Counted from the first letter of the stretch, positions 41,345 through 51,395 are shown. The stretch: 64,000 nt of DNA from an uncultured Lachnospiraceae bacterium (GCA_910588845.1 CAJURU010000005.1:102637-166636), one strand, 5' to 3'. A program made the numbers and translations. Notes: generated by a model from the sequence alone, not told the origin.

Positions 41345-44300
41345 ATGTATTTAAAAAGTATAGAAGTTCATGGGTTCAAGTCTTTTGCTAATAAAATTCT
41401 CTTTGAATTTCACAATGGGATTACCGGGATTGTCGGTCCGAACGGAAGCGGGAAGAGTAACGTGGCGGACGCTGTGCGCTGGGTACTGGGAGAACAGCGT
41501 GTGAAACAGCTGCGCGGTGCAAGTATGCAGGATGTTATTTTCTCGGGCACAGAGAACCGCAAACCGCTCAGTTACGCCTATGTAGCTATTACGCTCGACA
41601 ACAGCGACAGGCAGTTGAACGTTGATTTCAATGAAGTCACGGTGGCGCGCAGGGTCTATCGTTCCGGTGAGAGTGAATATCTCATCAACGGCACGGCATG
41701 TCGTCTGAAAGACGTGAATGAGTTGTTTTACGATACCGGAATCGGTAAAGAAGGATATTCCATCATTGGACAGGGACAGATTGAACGCATCCTCAGCGGA
41801 AAGCCGGAAGAGCGCAGGGAACTTTTTGACGAGGCGGCAGGTATTGTCAAATTCAAACGGAGGAAGGCAACGGCGCAGAAGAAACTCGAGGATGAGAGAC
41901 AGAATCTTCTGCGCGTCAATGATATTCTCGCCGAGTTGGAGAAACAGGTAGGGCCGCTCGAGAGACAGGCGGAAAAAGCGAAGACATATCTCAAGAAGAA
42001 GGAAGAATTAAAGGCTTACGATGTAAATATGTTCCTTATGGATATGGAGCGGATAGAGCAGCAATTGAAAGAGCTTGTGGGAAAGATTGAGATTGCGGAC
42101 GGAGAGCTGAAAGACACTACCGCGTCTTATGGCAATATCAAAGCTGAATATGAACAGATGGAACGCGATATGGAGCAGGCGGACGCGCGCCTTGCGTCTC
42201 TCAGGGATGAGTTGGGCAATACCACAGTCCTCAAAGGTAAACTGGAAGGGCAGATTAATGTTTTGCGGGAACAGATCCATGCCGCCGAACAGAGTGAAGA
42301 ACATTTTACGGCGCGCCAGCAGGAAATTGATGGCGACATGGCGCAGCGCAGGGAGCAAAAAGCAGGATTTCTCAGAGAGATGGCGCAGTTTAAACAGCAG
42401 CTTGGTTCCGTGGAAGAACAGAAAATTCAGGTCATGGCGCAGTATCAGGAAATCCAGGAAGAGATTGCCCGTTGCAGCCGGGGGATAGAGAACGGCAAAA
42501 ATGAGATGATTGATCTCCTCAATAACAAAGCCTCTACGAAAGCGAGACAGCAGCGTTACGATACGATGCAGGAGCAGGTCAATATTCGCAGGGCCGAACT
42601 CAGCAAGCGTTTGTTAGAGCAAAAAAGCGAAGAAGAAGACCTCAGATCCATGGTGGAGGAATGTGAGAAGAGGTATGAAGAGGCTAAGGAGCATTATCTG
42701 GGCCTGTTGAGGCAGGAACAGGAACTTGAGCAAAAGAATCGGCAGTGGCAGGAGAAACAGGCGCAGACGAACCGCGAATTGGAACGGGATACGGCGCGTT
42801 ACCACAGGGAAAAGTCCAGATTGGAATCTTTGATAAATATTGCCGAGCGGTATGACGGTTACGGTAACGCAATCCGCCGCGTGATGGAGAAAAGGGATGA
42901 TATTCCAGGACTTCTCGGGGTTGTGGCTGATCTGATTCAGGTCGATAAAAAATATGAAATTGCCATCGAGACGGCGTTGGGCGGCAGCATCCAGAATATT
43001 GTCACAGAAGACGAGGTGACTGCCAAAAAAATGATTGAGCATCTCAAAAAGAACCGTTATGGGCGCGCGACGTTCCTGCCGCTGACCAGTGTGGGTAAGA
43101 AGTCTCCACAGGTGAACCAGGCGGCTTTAAAAGAGCCGGGAGTGATAGGCATCGGCAGCGAGTTGGTCCATGCGGACAGCCGATATGCGGGACTGAAATC
43201 TTATTTGTTGGGCAGGACGTATGTAGTAGATACGATTGAACACGCGATTGTTCTTGCGCGTAAATACCAGTACAGTCTGAGAATTGTGACGCTGGAAGGG
43301 GAATCTCTCAACCCGGGCGGTTCCATGGCGGGAGGAGCTTTTAAGAATACCAGTAACCTTCTTGGCAGAAAGCGCGAAATTGAGGATTTGCAGAGACAGA
43401 CGAAAGAGCTTGAGGACGCCGCTGTGCAACACAAGAACCGGTTGGAGGAAATTCAGACGGCGCGCGAGCTGTTGAAGGAGGATTTGCTTCAGGTACGGGA
43501 AGACCTCAAAGAATCAATGCTCAGGCAGAACACTGAGAAAATGAATTTGCAGCGAGCCAGGGAACAGAAAGAAGCAAATGATAGCCAATTCACGGATTTG
43601 CAGACAGAGAGCCGCCAGATTGAATACCAGCTTGGGGAAATCACGGAAAACCGCGGTATGATTCAGGAAGAAATTCAAGCGGCAGACCGGCGGGAAAAGG
43701 AGATTGAAGAAGAAAACCGCAATTTACGCGAAATTTTGGACAGGCAGAACCAACTTGCCGAGGAGAGCCAGAGGGCAGTTTCCGGGGTACAGCTAGAGGA
43801 AGCGAATCTCTTGCAGAAGGTGAAATTCTTACAGGAAAATATATCCCGGATTGAAGGGGAATTGGAGAAGCTGCAGGCCGACCTGGAGGCAGCAAAACAG
43901 GAGAAAGATGATTCACAGGCTGACATTGAGAAGAAGCAGCAGGACATTGCGGGCATTCTTGAGACAATCAAGGCTTCCGACACGGCGCATGACGAATTGG
44001 CAAAGAAGATTCAGGAAGGGCAGAGACAACGCGAGGAGATGTCGCAGTCTTACCGGGGATTTTTCCAGAAGCAGGAGGAATTGTCTAAGCGTATGAACGA
44101 TTTAGACAAAGAATTGTTCCGCCTGAACAGCCAGAAAGAAAAATTACAGGAATCAGCGGAGAGCCAGAGCAATTATATGTGGGAAGAGTACGAATTGACT
44201 TTCCACAATGCCATGGAGCTGCGCAGTGAGGAATATGACAATCTCGCCGAGTTAAAGAAGCTGATTGCGCAGATGAAAGAGGAAATCCGCAAGCTGGGCG

Positions 44301-44905
44301 ACGTCAATGTCAACGCTATTGAGGATTACAAGAGTTTGTCCGAGCGGTATGTGTTCTTAAAAACGCAGCATGACGATCTGGTGGAGGCCGAAAACACATT
44401 GCTTGGCATTATCGAAGAGTTGGATGCGGGAATGCGCAAACAGTTTATGGAGAAATTTGCAGAAATTCAGACAGAATTTAACAAAGTATTTAAGGAATTG
44501 TTTGGCGGAGGAAAGGGAACGCTGGAACTTGTGGAGGACGAAGATATTCTCGAATGTGGAATCCGCATCAGCGCCCAGCCGCCCGGTAAGAAGTTACAGA
44601 ATATGATGCAGATGTCCGGCGGTGAGAAAGCGCTGACAGCGATTTCTCTGTTGTTTGCGATTCAGAATTTAAAACCGTCGCCGTTTTGCCTGTTGGACGA
44701 GATTGAGGCGGCGTTGGACGACTCCAATGTTGGACGGTTTGCGAATTATTTACATAAATTGACAAGAAATACCCAGTTTATCGTGATTACGCACAGAAGA
44801 GGAACGATGGCGGCGGCAGACCGCCTTTATGGAATCACTATGCAGGAAAAAGGTGTGTCCACACTGGTGTCCGTAAACTTAATTGAGGAGGCGCTGGATG
44901 CGTAG
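41345..44905 (+). CDS. smc: chromosome partition protein SMC
   Basis: 1186-aa condensin subunit. Walker A GPNGSGKSN at about residues 32-40, two long coiled-coil arms, a hinge at about 510-690 (GGSIQNIVTEDEVTAKKMI onward), then the ABC signature MSGGEKALTAISLLFAIQ and Walker B FCLLDEIEAALDD near the C-terminus. It organises and segregates the chromosome. GGAGG precedes the ATG. Order rnc-smc-ftsY is conserved in Firmicutes. Confidence 0.97.
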   Translation: MYLKSIEVHGFKSFANKILFEFHNGITGIVGPNGSGKSNVADAVRWVLGEQRVKQLRGASMQDVIFSGTENRKPLSYAYVAITLDNSDRQLNVDFNEVTVARRVYRSGESEYLINGTACRLKDVNELFYDTGIGKEGYSIIGQGQIERILSGKPEERRELFDEAAGIVKFKRRKATAQKKLEDERQNLLRVNDILAELEKQVGPLERQAEKAKTYLKKKEELKAYDVNMFLMDMERIEQQLKELVGKIEIADGELKDTTASYGNIKAEYEQMERDMEQADARLASLRDELGNTTVLKGKLEGQINVLREQIHAAEQSEEHFTARQQEIDGDMAQRREQKAGFLREMAQFKQQLGSVEEQKIQVMAQYQEIQEEIARCSRGIENGKNEMIDLLNNKASTKARQQRYDTMQEQVNIRRAELSKRLLEQKSEEEDLRSMVEECEKRYEEAKEHYLGLLRQEQELEQKNRQWQEKQAQTNRELERDTARYHREKSRLESLINIAERYDGYGNAIRRVMEKRDDIPGLLGVVADLIQVDKKYEIAIETALGGSIQNIVTEDEVTAKKMIEHLKKNRYGRATFLPLTSVGKKSPQVNQAALKEPGVIGIGSELVHADSRYAGLKSYLLGRTYVVDTIEHAIVLARKYQYSLRIVTLEGESLNPGGSMAGGAFKNTSNLLGRKREIEDLQRQTKELEDAAVQHKNRLEEIQTARELLKEDLLQVREDLKESMLRQNTEKMNLQRAREQKEANDSQFTDLQTESRQIEYQLGEITENRGMIQEEIQAADRREKEIEEENRNLREILDRQNQLAEESQRAVSGVQLEEANLLQKVKFLQENISRIEGELEKLQADLEAAKQEKDDSQADIEKKQQDIAGILETIKASDTAHDELAKKIQEGQRQREEMSQSYRGFFQKQEELSKRMNDLDKELFRLNSQKEKLQESAESQSNYMWEEYELTFHNAMELRSEEYDNLAELKKLIAQMKEEIRKLGDVNVNAIEDYKSLSERYVFLKTQHDDLVEAENTLLGIIEELDAGMRKQFMEKFAEIQTEFNKVFKELFGGGKGTLELVEDEDILECGIRISAQPPGKKLQNMMQMSGGEKALTAISLLFAIQNLKPSPFCLLDEIEAALDDSNVGRFANYLHKLTRNTQFIVITHRRGTMAAADRLYGITMQEKGVSTLVSVNLIEEALDA

Positions 44906-44957
44906 AGAAGGGGATATGGATTTGTAGAAAGAATTTATAAAGAAAGGGATGAGAACG

Positions 44958-45908
44958 ATGGCAGAGGAGAAGAAAGGCTTTTTCAGACGTCTTGTGCAGG
45001 GATTGTCCAAGACGAGGGATAATATTGTTTCCGGGATTGATTCGATTTTCAGCGGATTTTCCAGTATAGACGACGATTTCTATGAGGAGATTGAGGAAAT
45101 ACTGATTATGGGGGATTTGGGCGTTCATGCCACAACGGAGATTATCGAAAATCTCAGAGAAAAGGTGAAGAAGGAGCATATCAAGGAACCCGGGCAGTGC
45201 AAGGAATTGCTGATTTCCAGCATTAAAGAGCAGATGGATGTGGGGGAGACAGCATACCGCTTTGAACAGGAGAAGTCGGTAGTGCTTGTGATTGGCGTCA
45301 ACGGCGTGGGCAAGACTACCTCTGTAGGCAAGCTGGCGGGTAAGTTAAAAGATCAAGGGAAAAAAGTTGTTATCGCGGCGGCAGATACGTTCCGCGCGGC
45401 GGCAGGAGAACAGCTTGCCGAGTGGGCCAACCGCGCCGGGGTAGAAATGATTGGCGGGCAGGAGGGCGCAGACCCTGCGTCTGTCGTATTTGACGCGGTG
45501 GCGGCAGCCAAGGCGCGTAACGCGGACGTGCTGCTCTGCGATACGGCCGGGCGTCTTCACAATAAGAAGAATCTTATGGAAGAGTTAAAGAAAATTCACC
45601 GCATTCTCGAAAAGGAATTTCCCGATGCATTTCGGGAAACCTTGGTTGTGCTTGACGGGACGACGGGACAGAATGCGCTCGCACAGGCCAGGCAGTTTTC
45701 AGAAGTCGCCGATATCACGGGCATTGTTCTCACGAAAATGGACGGAACCGCCAAAGGCGGCATTGCAGTCGCCATCCAGTCGGAGCTGGGTATTCCGGTG
45801 AAATATATCGGCGTGGGCGAGACAATAGACGATTTACAGAAGTTTGATGCAGAGCAATTTGTGAATGCGCTCTTTACACGGGACGGAGAGACTGAACAGG
45901 AGAGTTAG
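44958..45908 (+). CDS. ftsY: signal recognition particle receptor FtsY
   Basis: 316-aa SRP-type GTPase that docks ribosome-nascent chain complexes at the membrane. It lacks a long acidic N-terminal domain. NG-domain motifs: IGVNGVGKTTSVGKLAG, DTFRAAAGEQL, LCDTAGRLHNK and TKMDGTAKGG. ATG at 44958 has AAAGGG 9 nt upstream. Confidence 0.96.
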   Translation: MAEEKKGFFRRLVQGLSKTRDNIVSGIDSIFSGFSSIDDDFYEEIEEILIMGDLGVHATTEIIENLREKVKKEHIKEPGQCKELLISSIKEQMDVGETAYRFEQEKSVVLVIGVNGVGKTTSVGKLAGKLKDQGKKVVIAAADTFRAAAGEQLAEWANRAGVEMIGGQEGADPASVVFDAVAAAKARNADVLLCDTAGRLHNKKNLMEELKKIHRILEKEFPDAFRETLVVLDGTTGQNALAQARQFSEVADITGIVLTKMDGTAKGGIAVAIQSELGIPVKYIGVGETIDDLQKFDAEQFVNALFTRDGETEQES

Positions 45909-45949
45909 AAGGGCAATAATTTTCACAGAAGCAGACAGGAGGATTTAAA

Positions 45950-47161
45950 ATGCTGACACTGGATAAATTTGAAGAGGCGAGCAGGATTGTACAGGAGGTG
46001 ACGCAGGAGACCAAGCTGGTATACAGTGATTTTCTCAGTGAACAGACGGGGAATAAGGTCTACTTAAAGCCTGAGAACATGCAGTTTACAGGGGCATATA
46101 AGGTGCGCGGCGCGTATTATAAGATTAGCACGCTCACAGAGGAAGAACGCCAGAAAGGGCTGATTACTGCGTCCGCGGGCAACCATGCGCAGGGCGTCGC
46201 CTATGCGGCAAAATGCTTTGGTGTGAAAGCAACGATTGTAATGCCGACTACGACGCCGTTGATTAAGGTCAACCGCACGAAGGGGTACGGCGCGGACGTC
46301 GTGTTATATGGGGACGTCTATGACGAGGCCTGCAACAAGGCTTATGAGCTTGCTGAGGAACACGGTTACACATTTATCCATCCGTTTGACGACCTTGCCG
46401 TTGCCACCGGGCAGGGAACAATTGCCATGGAAATCTTTAAGGAGCTGCCTCTGGTGGAATATATTTTGGTTCCCATCGGAGGAGGCGGGCTTGCCACCGG
46501 CGTGTCCACGCTTGCCAAGCTTTTGAATCCTAAGATTAAAGTGATTGGCGTGGAGCCGGCGGGAGCAAATTGTATGCAGGCTTCTATTGAGGCGGGGAAA
46601 ATTGTGACGCTTCCAGGCGTCAGTACGATTGCCGACGGCACGGCGGTTAAGACCCCGGGTGAAAATATTTTCCCCTATGTGAAAGAAAATCTGGATGATA
46701 TCATCACTGTGGAAGACGATGAATTGATTGTGGCATTTTTGGATATGGTAGAGAATCATAAAATGGTCGTGGAAAACTCCGGTCTTTTAACGGTCGCTGC
46801 GCTGCGCCATTTGAATGTGGAAGGGAAACGTGTGGTATCTATCTTGAGCGGAGGCAACATGGATGTGATTACCATGTCCTCTGTGGTGCAGCAGGGGTTA
46901 ATTTTCCGGGATCGGATATTTACGGTATCGGTACTTTTGCCGGATAAGCCGGGAGAATTGAGCAAAGTTGCGGAAACTATGGCAAAGCAGCAGGGGAATG
47001 TTATCAAACTGGAACACAACCAGTTTGTCACCACGAACCGCAATGCCGCCGTAGAGCTGCGGATAACCCTGGAAGCCTTTGGCACGGAGCATAAACAGCA
47101 GATTATGCGCGCGTTGGAGGAAGGCGGGTATAAGCCTAAGCTGGTGAGGACAAACTTATAG
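45950..47161 (+). CDS. ilvA: threonine ammonia-lyase with ACT domain
   Basis: 403-aa PLP enzyme deaminating threonine to 2-oxobutyrate. The PLP lysine is in QFTGAYKVRGAYYK; SAGNHAQGVAYAA and VPIGGGGLATG are phosphate-binding loops. A single ACT domain (about 325-400, SVLLPDKPGELSKVAETMAK) places it with the shorter, TdcB/IlvA-2-like group, so either isoleucine synthesis or threonine catabolism is possible. AGGAGG precedes the ATG. Confidence 0.92.
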   Translation: MLTLDKFEEASRIVQEVTQETKLVYSDFLSEQTGNKVYLKPENMQFTGAYKVRGAYYKISTLTEEERQKGLITASAGNHAQGVAYAAKCFGVKATIVMPTTTPLIKVNRTKGYGADVVLYGDVYDEACNKAYELAEEHGYTFIHPFDDLAVATGQGTIAMEIFKELPLVEYILVPIGGGGLATGVSTLAKLLNPKIKVIGVEPAGANCMQASIEAGKIVTLPGVSTIADGTAVKTPGENIFPYVKENLDDIITVEDDELIVAFLDMVENHKMVVENSGLLTVAALRHLNVEGKRVVSILSGGNMDVITMSSVVQQGLIFRDRIFTVSVLLPDKPGELSKVAETMAKQQGNVIKLEHNQFVTTNRNAAVELRITLEAFGTEHKQQIMRALEEGGYKPKLVRTNL

Positions 47162-47187
47162 GGGGAAATTTGCGCAAGGAGAAAATA

Positions 47188-48861
47188 ATGGAGAGATTAA
47201 AAAGAATTATTTGTTTGATTTGTATTTTGGTTTTGAGCGTTGTGTCGGGCATGGAGACGTATGCGGGTTATACGGCTTCCGGTGCGAAGGCAGTGAGTAC
47301 TCCAGCAGAGGATCAAATGGTAATGGATGTCGTAACGGCGGATCAGGGTGCGAACATTGACAAACAGTCGGCGAACGCTACGCGTGTCCTGCTGGTAGGC
47401 AACAGTTTTACAAAGACGAAAGTATCGTCCAGCGTCACCTATTCCGTGGAACAGCCGTTAAAGGATCTGGCTGCGGCAGAGGGGCGCAATCTTAAAGTCA
47501 AAACATTGGCGCATGGGCTGGCCCGGCTGAAGTACTATGCTGGAATGGACGAAGAACATATTTCTTATTACAAACAGCTTATCAAGCTTTTGGTGAATCG
47601 TAAGTGGGATTACATTATTTTTCAGGAGCGGACCGCAGAGCCTATTCAATATTTTGAATCTTCTACAGTGCCGGCGATACAAAGGCTGCAACAGTTGGTG
47701 AAAGTATTTCAGCCGCAGGCGAAAACTCTGTTGTATATGAACGCTGGGTACAGCAATGGTGTGCCCATCAAGGTCAATGGCAAGAAAAAGCTGCTGACAA
47801 CGGAAGAAATGGAACTGTATCTTGCCGCAGCATTTCGCGAGTTGGAAAACAGGCTGGGAATTGAGGCGGTTATGGTAGGAATGCATTCCCACCGCGTCAA
47901 TAAGCTTTATCCAGAGATATGTATGGTAAGGGATGACGACAAACATCCAGAATATGCAGGGTATTATCTGGCGGCTTGCAGCCTCTATTATCGGATTTTC
48001 AAAACGCTGCCTTATCCGTGGGAGGTTTCCCTGACAGGAAGCAATTTGTCCGAGCATGAAATTTCTGCAATATATCACCTTCCGGTAGATTCTCTTGCGC
48101 TGAATAAGAAAAGCGTTGTGTTGAAAAAAGGCAAAACCCAAAAGCTGAAGGCAATAATATCCAGCCGCCTGCCCGATTCTTACGAAATCACATATAAGAG
48201 TTTTGATGAAAGCGTGGCTACAGTAAATCCAAAGACCGGACTTATTAAGGCCAAAAAAGAGGGGCAGACGATTATTTATGCGGAGAGCAGGGATGGGCTG
48301 CAAGCGTTCTGCAATGTTACGGTGAAAATGCCTCTGTCTTTTTCCAGGTCTTATTATGTGGCTGGCAAGGGCGACAGGCTCTGGGTGAAGCCTCTGACGA
48401 ATCAGGGTAATCTCAAGTGGCTCAGCGGCAGGAAGAAGGTGGCGACTGTAAATGATGCCACCGGGCTTGTAAAAGCAAAGGCTCCCGGTAGGACGGTAAT
48501 CAAAGCTTTTAACAAAGATAAACCTTCCGAAAAAGCCTCTTATACCCTCTATGTGGCATGCAGCGCGCCGCAGAATGTGACGGCTGATCCCTGTAAAAAC
48601 AAAGCGCAGGGATCCTCTTATGCAGATATCAAGATTTCCTGGAATTCCGTTCAAGGGGCAACAAGTTATGAAATTTACCGTTCTGCCAAGAAAAATGGCA
48701 AATATCAGCGTATCGGAACCACGAAAAAATTGTCCTTTGTCGATAGAACAGCGGCGGCGAAGAAGAATTATTACTACAAGGTTAAAGCAAAAAACAAGTA
48801 TAAGTATTGTACAAGCCCTCTCAGCAAGTGGGTAATGGCGAGACGGAAACTCCTGAAATAA
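47188..48861 (+). CDS. secreted SGNH-type hydrolase with Ig-like and Fn3-like domains
   Basis: 557 aa. A signal peptide (about 1-29, IICLICILVLSVVSGMETYA) is followed by an SGNH/GDSL-like domain with VLLVGNSFT near residue 65 and DDDKHPEYAGYYLA near 255, the expected Ser and Asp-His parts. C-terminal to it are BIG2-type Ig-like modules (LALNKKSVVLKKGKTQKLKA, VATVNPKTGLIKAKKEGQT) and an Fn3-like module (ISWNSVQGATSYEIYRSAKK). Probably surface-associated through its very basic tail. ATG at 47188 follows AAGGAG. Substrate unknown. Confidence 0.75.
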   Translation: MERLKRIICLICILVLSVVSGMETYAGYTASGAKAVSTPAEDQMVMDVVTADQGANIDKQSANATRVLLVGNSFTKTKVSSSVTYSVEQPLKDLAAAEGRNLKVKTLAHGLARLKYYAGMDEEHISYYKQLIKLLVNRKWDYIIFQERTAEPIQYFESSTVPAIQRLQQLVKVFQPQAKTLLYMNAGYSNGVPIKVNGKKKLLTTEEMELYLAAAFRELENRLGIEAVMVGMHSHRVNKLYPEICMVRDDDKHPEYAGYYLAACSLYYRIFKTLPYPWEVSLTGSNLSEHEISAIYHLPVDSLALNKKSVVLKKGKTQKLKAIISSRLPDSYEITYKSFDESVATVNPKTGLIKAKKEGQTIIYAESRDGLQAFCNVTVKMPLSFSRSYYVAGKGDRLWVKPLTNQGNLKWLSGRKKVATVNDATGLVKAKAPGRTVIKAFNKDKPSEKASYTLYVACSAPQNVTADPCKNKAQGSSYADIKISWNSVQGATSYEIYRSAKKNGKYQRIGTTKKLSFVDRTAAAKKNYYYKVKAKNKYKYCTSPLSKWVMARRKLLK

Positions 48862-48975
48862 ATTGTAGTTGGAATTTATGGGAAGATAGTGTATAATAAT
48901 ATTACTCTGGCAGAGATTCAGCGAAACCGGAAGAAAAGAGCCATATATTTGGCAGAGGATGCAGAGGTAAAACTT

Positions 48976-50067
48976 GTGGTTAAACGATTTTTCATGAGGA
49001 CCAGGTCCCTACAAAAAGGAATGAAAATTGACCAGGCGATTGTTGACCGTAGAGGAAGAATTCTGATTGCCCGGGGGGCAATTATGGATGATTATCTGAT
49101 TGACTCCCTGCTGAAGCTTGGAATTAATGGCGTGTACATACGGGAAGGTGAGGAAGACCCGGAGGAAGAGAACATATCGCTGATGGCGAAGAGCGTCATT
49201 GAGAAGACCAGAGTGGCGGACCGCTCGAAGGTCAAGCTGACGGAGAGCGTGAAGAAGCGTGTGGCGGAGGGCATCCAGTATTTGTATAATAATACGGACA
49301 CACAGGATTTCTCAGATGCCACGAACAAGATTACCGATGAGTTAATGCGCGCTATTTCTGACAATGAGGCGATTGCGGTCGACATCAGTACGTTGAAGAT
49401 CAGTGATGAATATACGTTTAAGCACAGCGTAGACGTTGCCACTATGGCGATGATTGTGGCAAAGCAGCATGGGCTCAATGACAAGGAAGTGTACGAGATC
49501 GGCATTGCCGGGCTGCTCCATGATTTGGGCAAGTCCAAGATACCGAATGAAGTCCTCAATAAGCCCGGAAGGCTCAACGATGAAGAATTTGCAATTATGA
49601 AGCAGCATTCCGTCTATGGCTATGAAATTTTAAAAGAAAAGGAGAATTATTCTCCGTCTGTGCTGCTCGGTGTGTTACAGCACCATGAGAAAATGAACGG
49701 TATGGGTTACCCTATGGGCGTTTCGTCGGAGAAGATGCACTTGTTTGCCAAGATTTTGTCGGTTGTAGATATTTATGACGCGCTTGTGACAGAACGTTCC
49801 TATAAGAAAGCGTTTTCTCAGCGGGATGCGGTGGAGATGATTATGTCTATGACCCAGGAACTTGATCTGAATGTTATGAAAAGTTTCCTTGAGAGCATGA
49901 TTCTATATCCGGTTGACACGATTGTCCAGCTCAGTAACGGCGAGAAGGCAAAGGTCGTGCAGAACAATCCCGGTTATATCCTGCGTCCCAAGGTGGTAGG
50001 CATTGAGACGGGTAAGATATACGACCTTGGAAAAGATATGAGGTGTAATAACATTATAATTATGTAA
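48976..50067 (+). CDS. HD-GYP domain phosphodiesterase
   Basis: About 363 aa. A small N-terminal domain (RSLQKGMKIDQAIVDRRGRI) of the type often preceding HD-GYP is followed by the HD domain with AGLLHDLGKSKIP and the GYP motif in HHEKMNGMGYPMG; cyclic-di-GMP hydrolysis is expected. The GTG at 48976 has AGAGG 8 nt upstream. An earlier GTG at 48889 sits within a promoter-like sequence (TTGGAA, 17 nt, TATAAT at 48891-48896), so it is less likely. TTG at 48949 is another possibility. It complements the GGDEF protein at the other end of the window. Confidence 0.85.
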   Translation: MVKRFFMRTRSLQKGMKIDQAIVDRRGRILIARGAIMDDYLIDSLLKLGINGVYIREGEEDPEEENISLMAKSVIEKTRVADRSKVKLTESVKKRVAEGIQYLYNNTDTQDFSDATNKITDELMRAISDNEAIAVDISTLKISDEYTFKHSVDVATMAMIVAKQHGLNDKEVYEIGIAGLLHDLGKSKIPNEVLNKPGRLNDEEFAIMKQHSVYGYEILKEKENYSPSVLLGVLQHHEKMNGMGYPMGVSSEKMHLFAKILSVVDIYDALVTERSYKKAFSQRDAVEMIMSMTQELDLNVMKSFLESMILYPVDTIVQLSNGEKAKVVQNNPGYILRPKVVGIETGKIYDLGKDMRCNNIIIM

Positions 50068-50091
50068 GCAACATACAATTTAAAATACATA

Positions 50092-50133
50092 AAAATCACT
50101 CAGGGAGGCAAGTCATCTCAGAGTGATTTTTTT
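50092..50133 (+). terminator. terminator after the HD-GYP gene
   Basis: AAAATCACT pairs with AGTGATTTT, followed by a T-run (T7 in total). Confidence 0.75.
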
Positions 50134-50237
50134 ATGCACAGGGGTGCGCAAGGAAATAAGCTGCGAATGCAGCCGTTCCCCGCGCGGCGAGTAGGGAGAA
50201 GATATTCCCTGCGCGATGATTGTTATCTTGAGGGTTC

Positions 50238-50603
50238 TCAAAACCCTCCCACGGCATTCTTGATAGCCGCAAAACTCTCCTTACTGATAACGTGCTCAAT
50301 CCGGCAGGCGTCCTCCAGGGCAATTTTCTCTTCTACGCCCAGGCTTATCAGCCAGGATGAAAGAAAGTTATGCCTTTCATAAATCATATCAGCAATCTCT
50401 TTGCCGGTTTCCGTTAAAGTGATATATCCCCTGTCCGATACTACAATATGGCCGGATTCACGCAGATGTTTCATGGCAACGCTGACGCTTGGCTTCTTGA
50501 AGCCGAGTTCTGTGGCAACGTCTATGGAGCGGACTACCGGAAGTTTTTGGCTGAGGATTAAAATGGTTTCCAGATAATTTTCAGCAGATTCTGTGTTTTT
50601 CAT
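50238..50603 (-). CDS. DtxR/MntR-family metal-dependent regulator
   Basis: 121 aa. An N-terminal winged helix (ENYLETILILSQKLPVVRSI, then LGFKKPSVSVAMKHLRESG) and a metal-binding dimerisation domain (RHNFLSSWLISLG, EDACRIEHVISKESFAAI). The C-terminal SH3-like domain of DtxR is absent, as in MntR-type proteins. It is divergent from feoAAB and probably senses Fe2+ or Mn2+. The ATG at 50603 is preceded by GAGGAATT. Confidence 0.9.
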   Translation of the reverse strand: MKNTESAENYLETILILSQKLPVVRSIDVATELGFKKPSVSVAMKHLRESGHIVVSDRGYITLTETGKEIADMIYERHNFLSSWLISLGVEEKIALEDACRIEHVISKESFAAIKNAVGGF

Positions 50604-50692
50604 ATGGAATTCCTCTTTAATTATAGAAATAACAGATCCTATATGTTTTTCTGTCAACAGTAAACATACAATTACTTGATGTCTTTCGTATT

Positions 50693-50721
50693 AGTATACT
50701 GAAAAAATGCCCGGATTGCAA
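50693..50721 (-). promoter_or_regulatory. sigma-A promoter of the DtxR-type gene
   Basis: On the minus strand TTGCAA (50721-50716), 17-nt spacer, TATACT (50698-50693). Confidence 0.6.
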
Positions 50722-50750
50722 ATTAAATAGAAAAAAATTCCCAAAAGTTA

Positions 50751-50779
50751 TTGACAACTAATTGTAATTAGCATATACT
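50751..50779 (+). promoter_or_regulatory. promoter with palindrome before feoA
   Basis: TTGACA (50751-50756), 17-nt spacer, TATACT (50774-50779). The spacer contains CTAATT-GT-AATTAG (50758-50771), a candidate site for the divergently encoded DtxR-type protein. Confidence 0.7.
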
Positions 50780-50827
50780 AACTCGTGAAATGACAGAGCA
50801 GACGTCAAGGGAAAGGAGATGGTTGTA

Positions 50828-51037
50828 ATGCCGTTGACGATGGCGCGTACTGGGGAAGCGAACGTGATTAAAAAAGTTGGAGGAAAAGAGGAAACCAGGA
50901 GGTTTCTGGAAAACCTTGGTTTTGTAACCGGAGGAAATGTAACGGTTGTATCTGAAATTGGCGGCAGCATGATTGTCAATGTCAAAGAGTCAAGAGTTGC
51001 CATCAACAAAGATATGGCAAATAAAATTATGATTTAA
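50828..51037 (+). CDS. feoA: ferrous iron transport protein FeoA (first copy)
   Basis: 69-aa SH3-like FeoA. MPLTMARTGEANVIKKVGG and RRFLENLGFVTGGNVTVVSE are typical. ATG at 50828 has GGAG 9 nt upstream; the ATG at 50819 touches the Shine-Dalgarno. A second FeoA follows at once, then feoB. Confidence 0.9.
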   Translation: MPLTMARTGEANVIKKVGGKEETRRFLENLGFVTGGNVTVVSEIGGSMIVNVKESRVAINKDMANKIMI

Positions 51038-51049
51038 AGAGAGGAAAGC

Positions 51050-51274
51050 ATGATGAAGACATTAAGGCAGATTCCCTGTGGGAATACCGTGAGAGTCACA
51101 AAACTGCATGGGGAAGGTCCGGTGAAACGGCGGATTATGGATATGGGGATTACGAAAGGGGTAAACGTTTTTGTGAGGAAGGTTGCGCCCTTGGGAGACC
51201 CGGTGGAAGTAACTGTCCGGGGATATGAGCTGTCGCTCAGAAAAGCGGACGCGGAAATGATTGAGGTGGAATAG
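51050..51274 (+). CDS. feoA: ferrous iron transport protein FeoA (second copy)
   Basis: 74 aa. LRQIPCGNTVRVTKLHGEG and RRIMDMGITKGVNVFVRKV are FeoA motifs; it differs clearly from the first copy, so it is not a recent duplicate. AGAGGAAAG precedes the ATG. Paired FeoA proteins before FeoB are common in Clostridia. Confidence 0.92.
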   Translation: MMKTLRQIPCGNTVRVTKLHGEGPVKRRIMDMGITKGVNVFVRKVAPLGDPVEVTVRGYELSLRKADAEMIEVE

Positions 51275-51336
51275 TCTTTGTATGAAACCGCAAAGCGAGA
51301 AATGAAAAAAGCAGGGGAATTTTTTTTAATCATAGG

Positions 51337-51350
51337 TTAGTTAAAACTAA
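51337..51350 (+). promoter_or_regulatory. second palindrome upstream of feoB
   Basis: TTAGTT-AA-AACTAA, 46 nt before the feoB start. It may be a second regulator site; no promoter boxes of good quality are visible beside it. Confidence 0.4.
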
Positions 51351-51395
51351 TACTAGTAAGCGATAACAAACATAAGAAAGGGTGAGAATTTAGAG

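Noticed and set aside
47458..48654. 398-codon open frame on the minus strand
   Set aside because: Antisense to the secreted SGNH-type protein, which has signal peptide, motifs and a ribosome-binding site.
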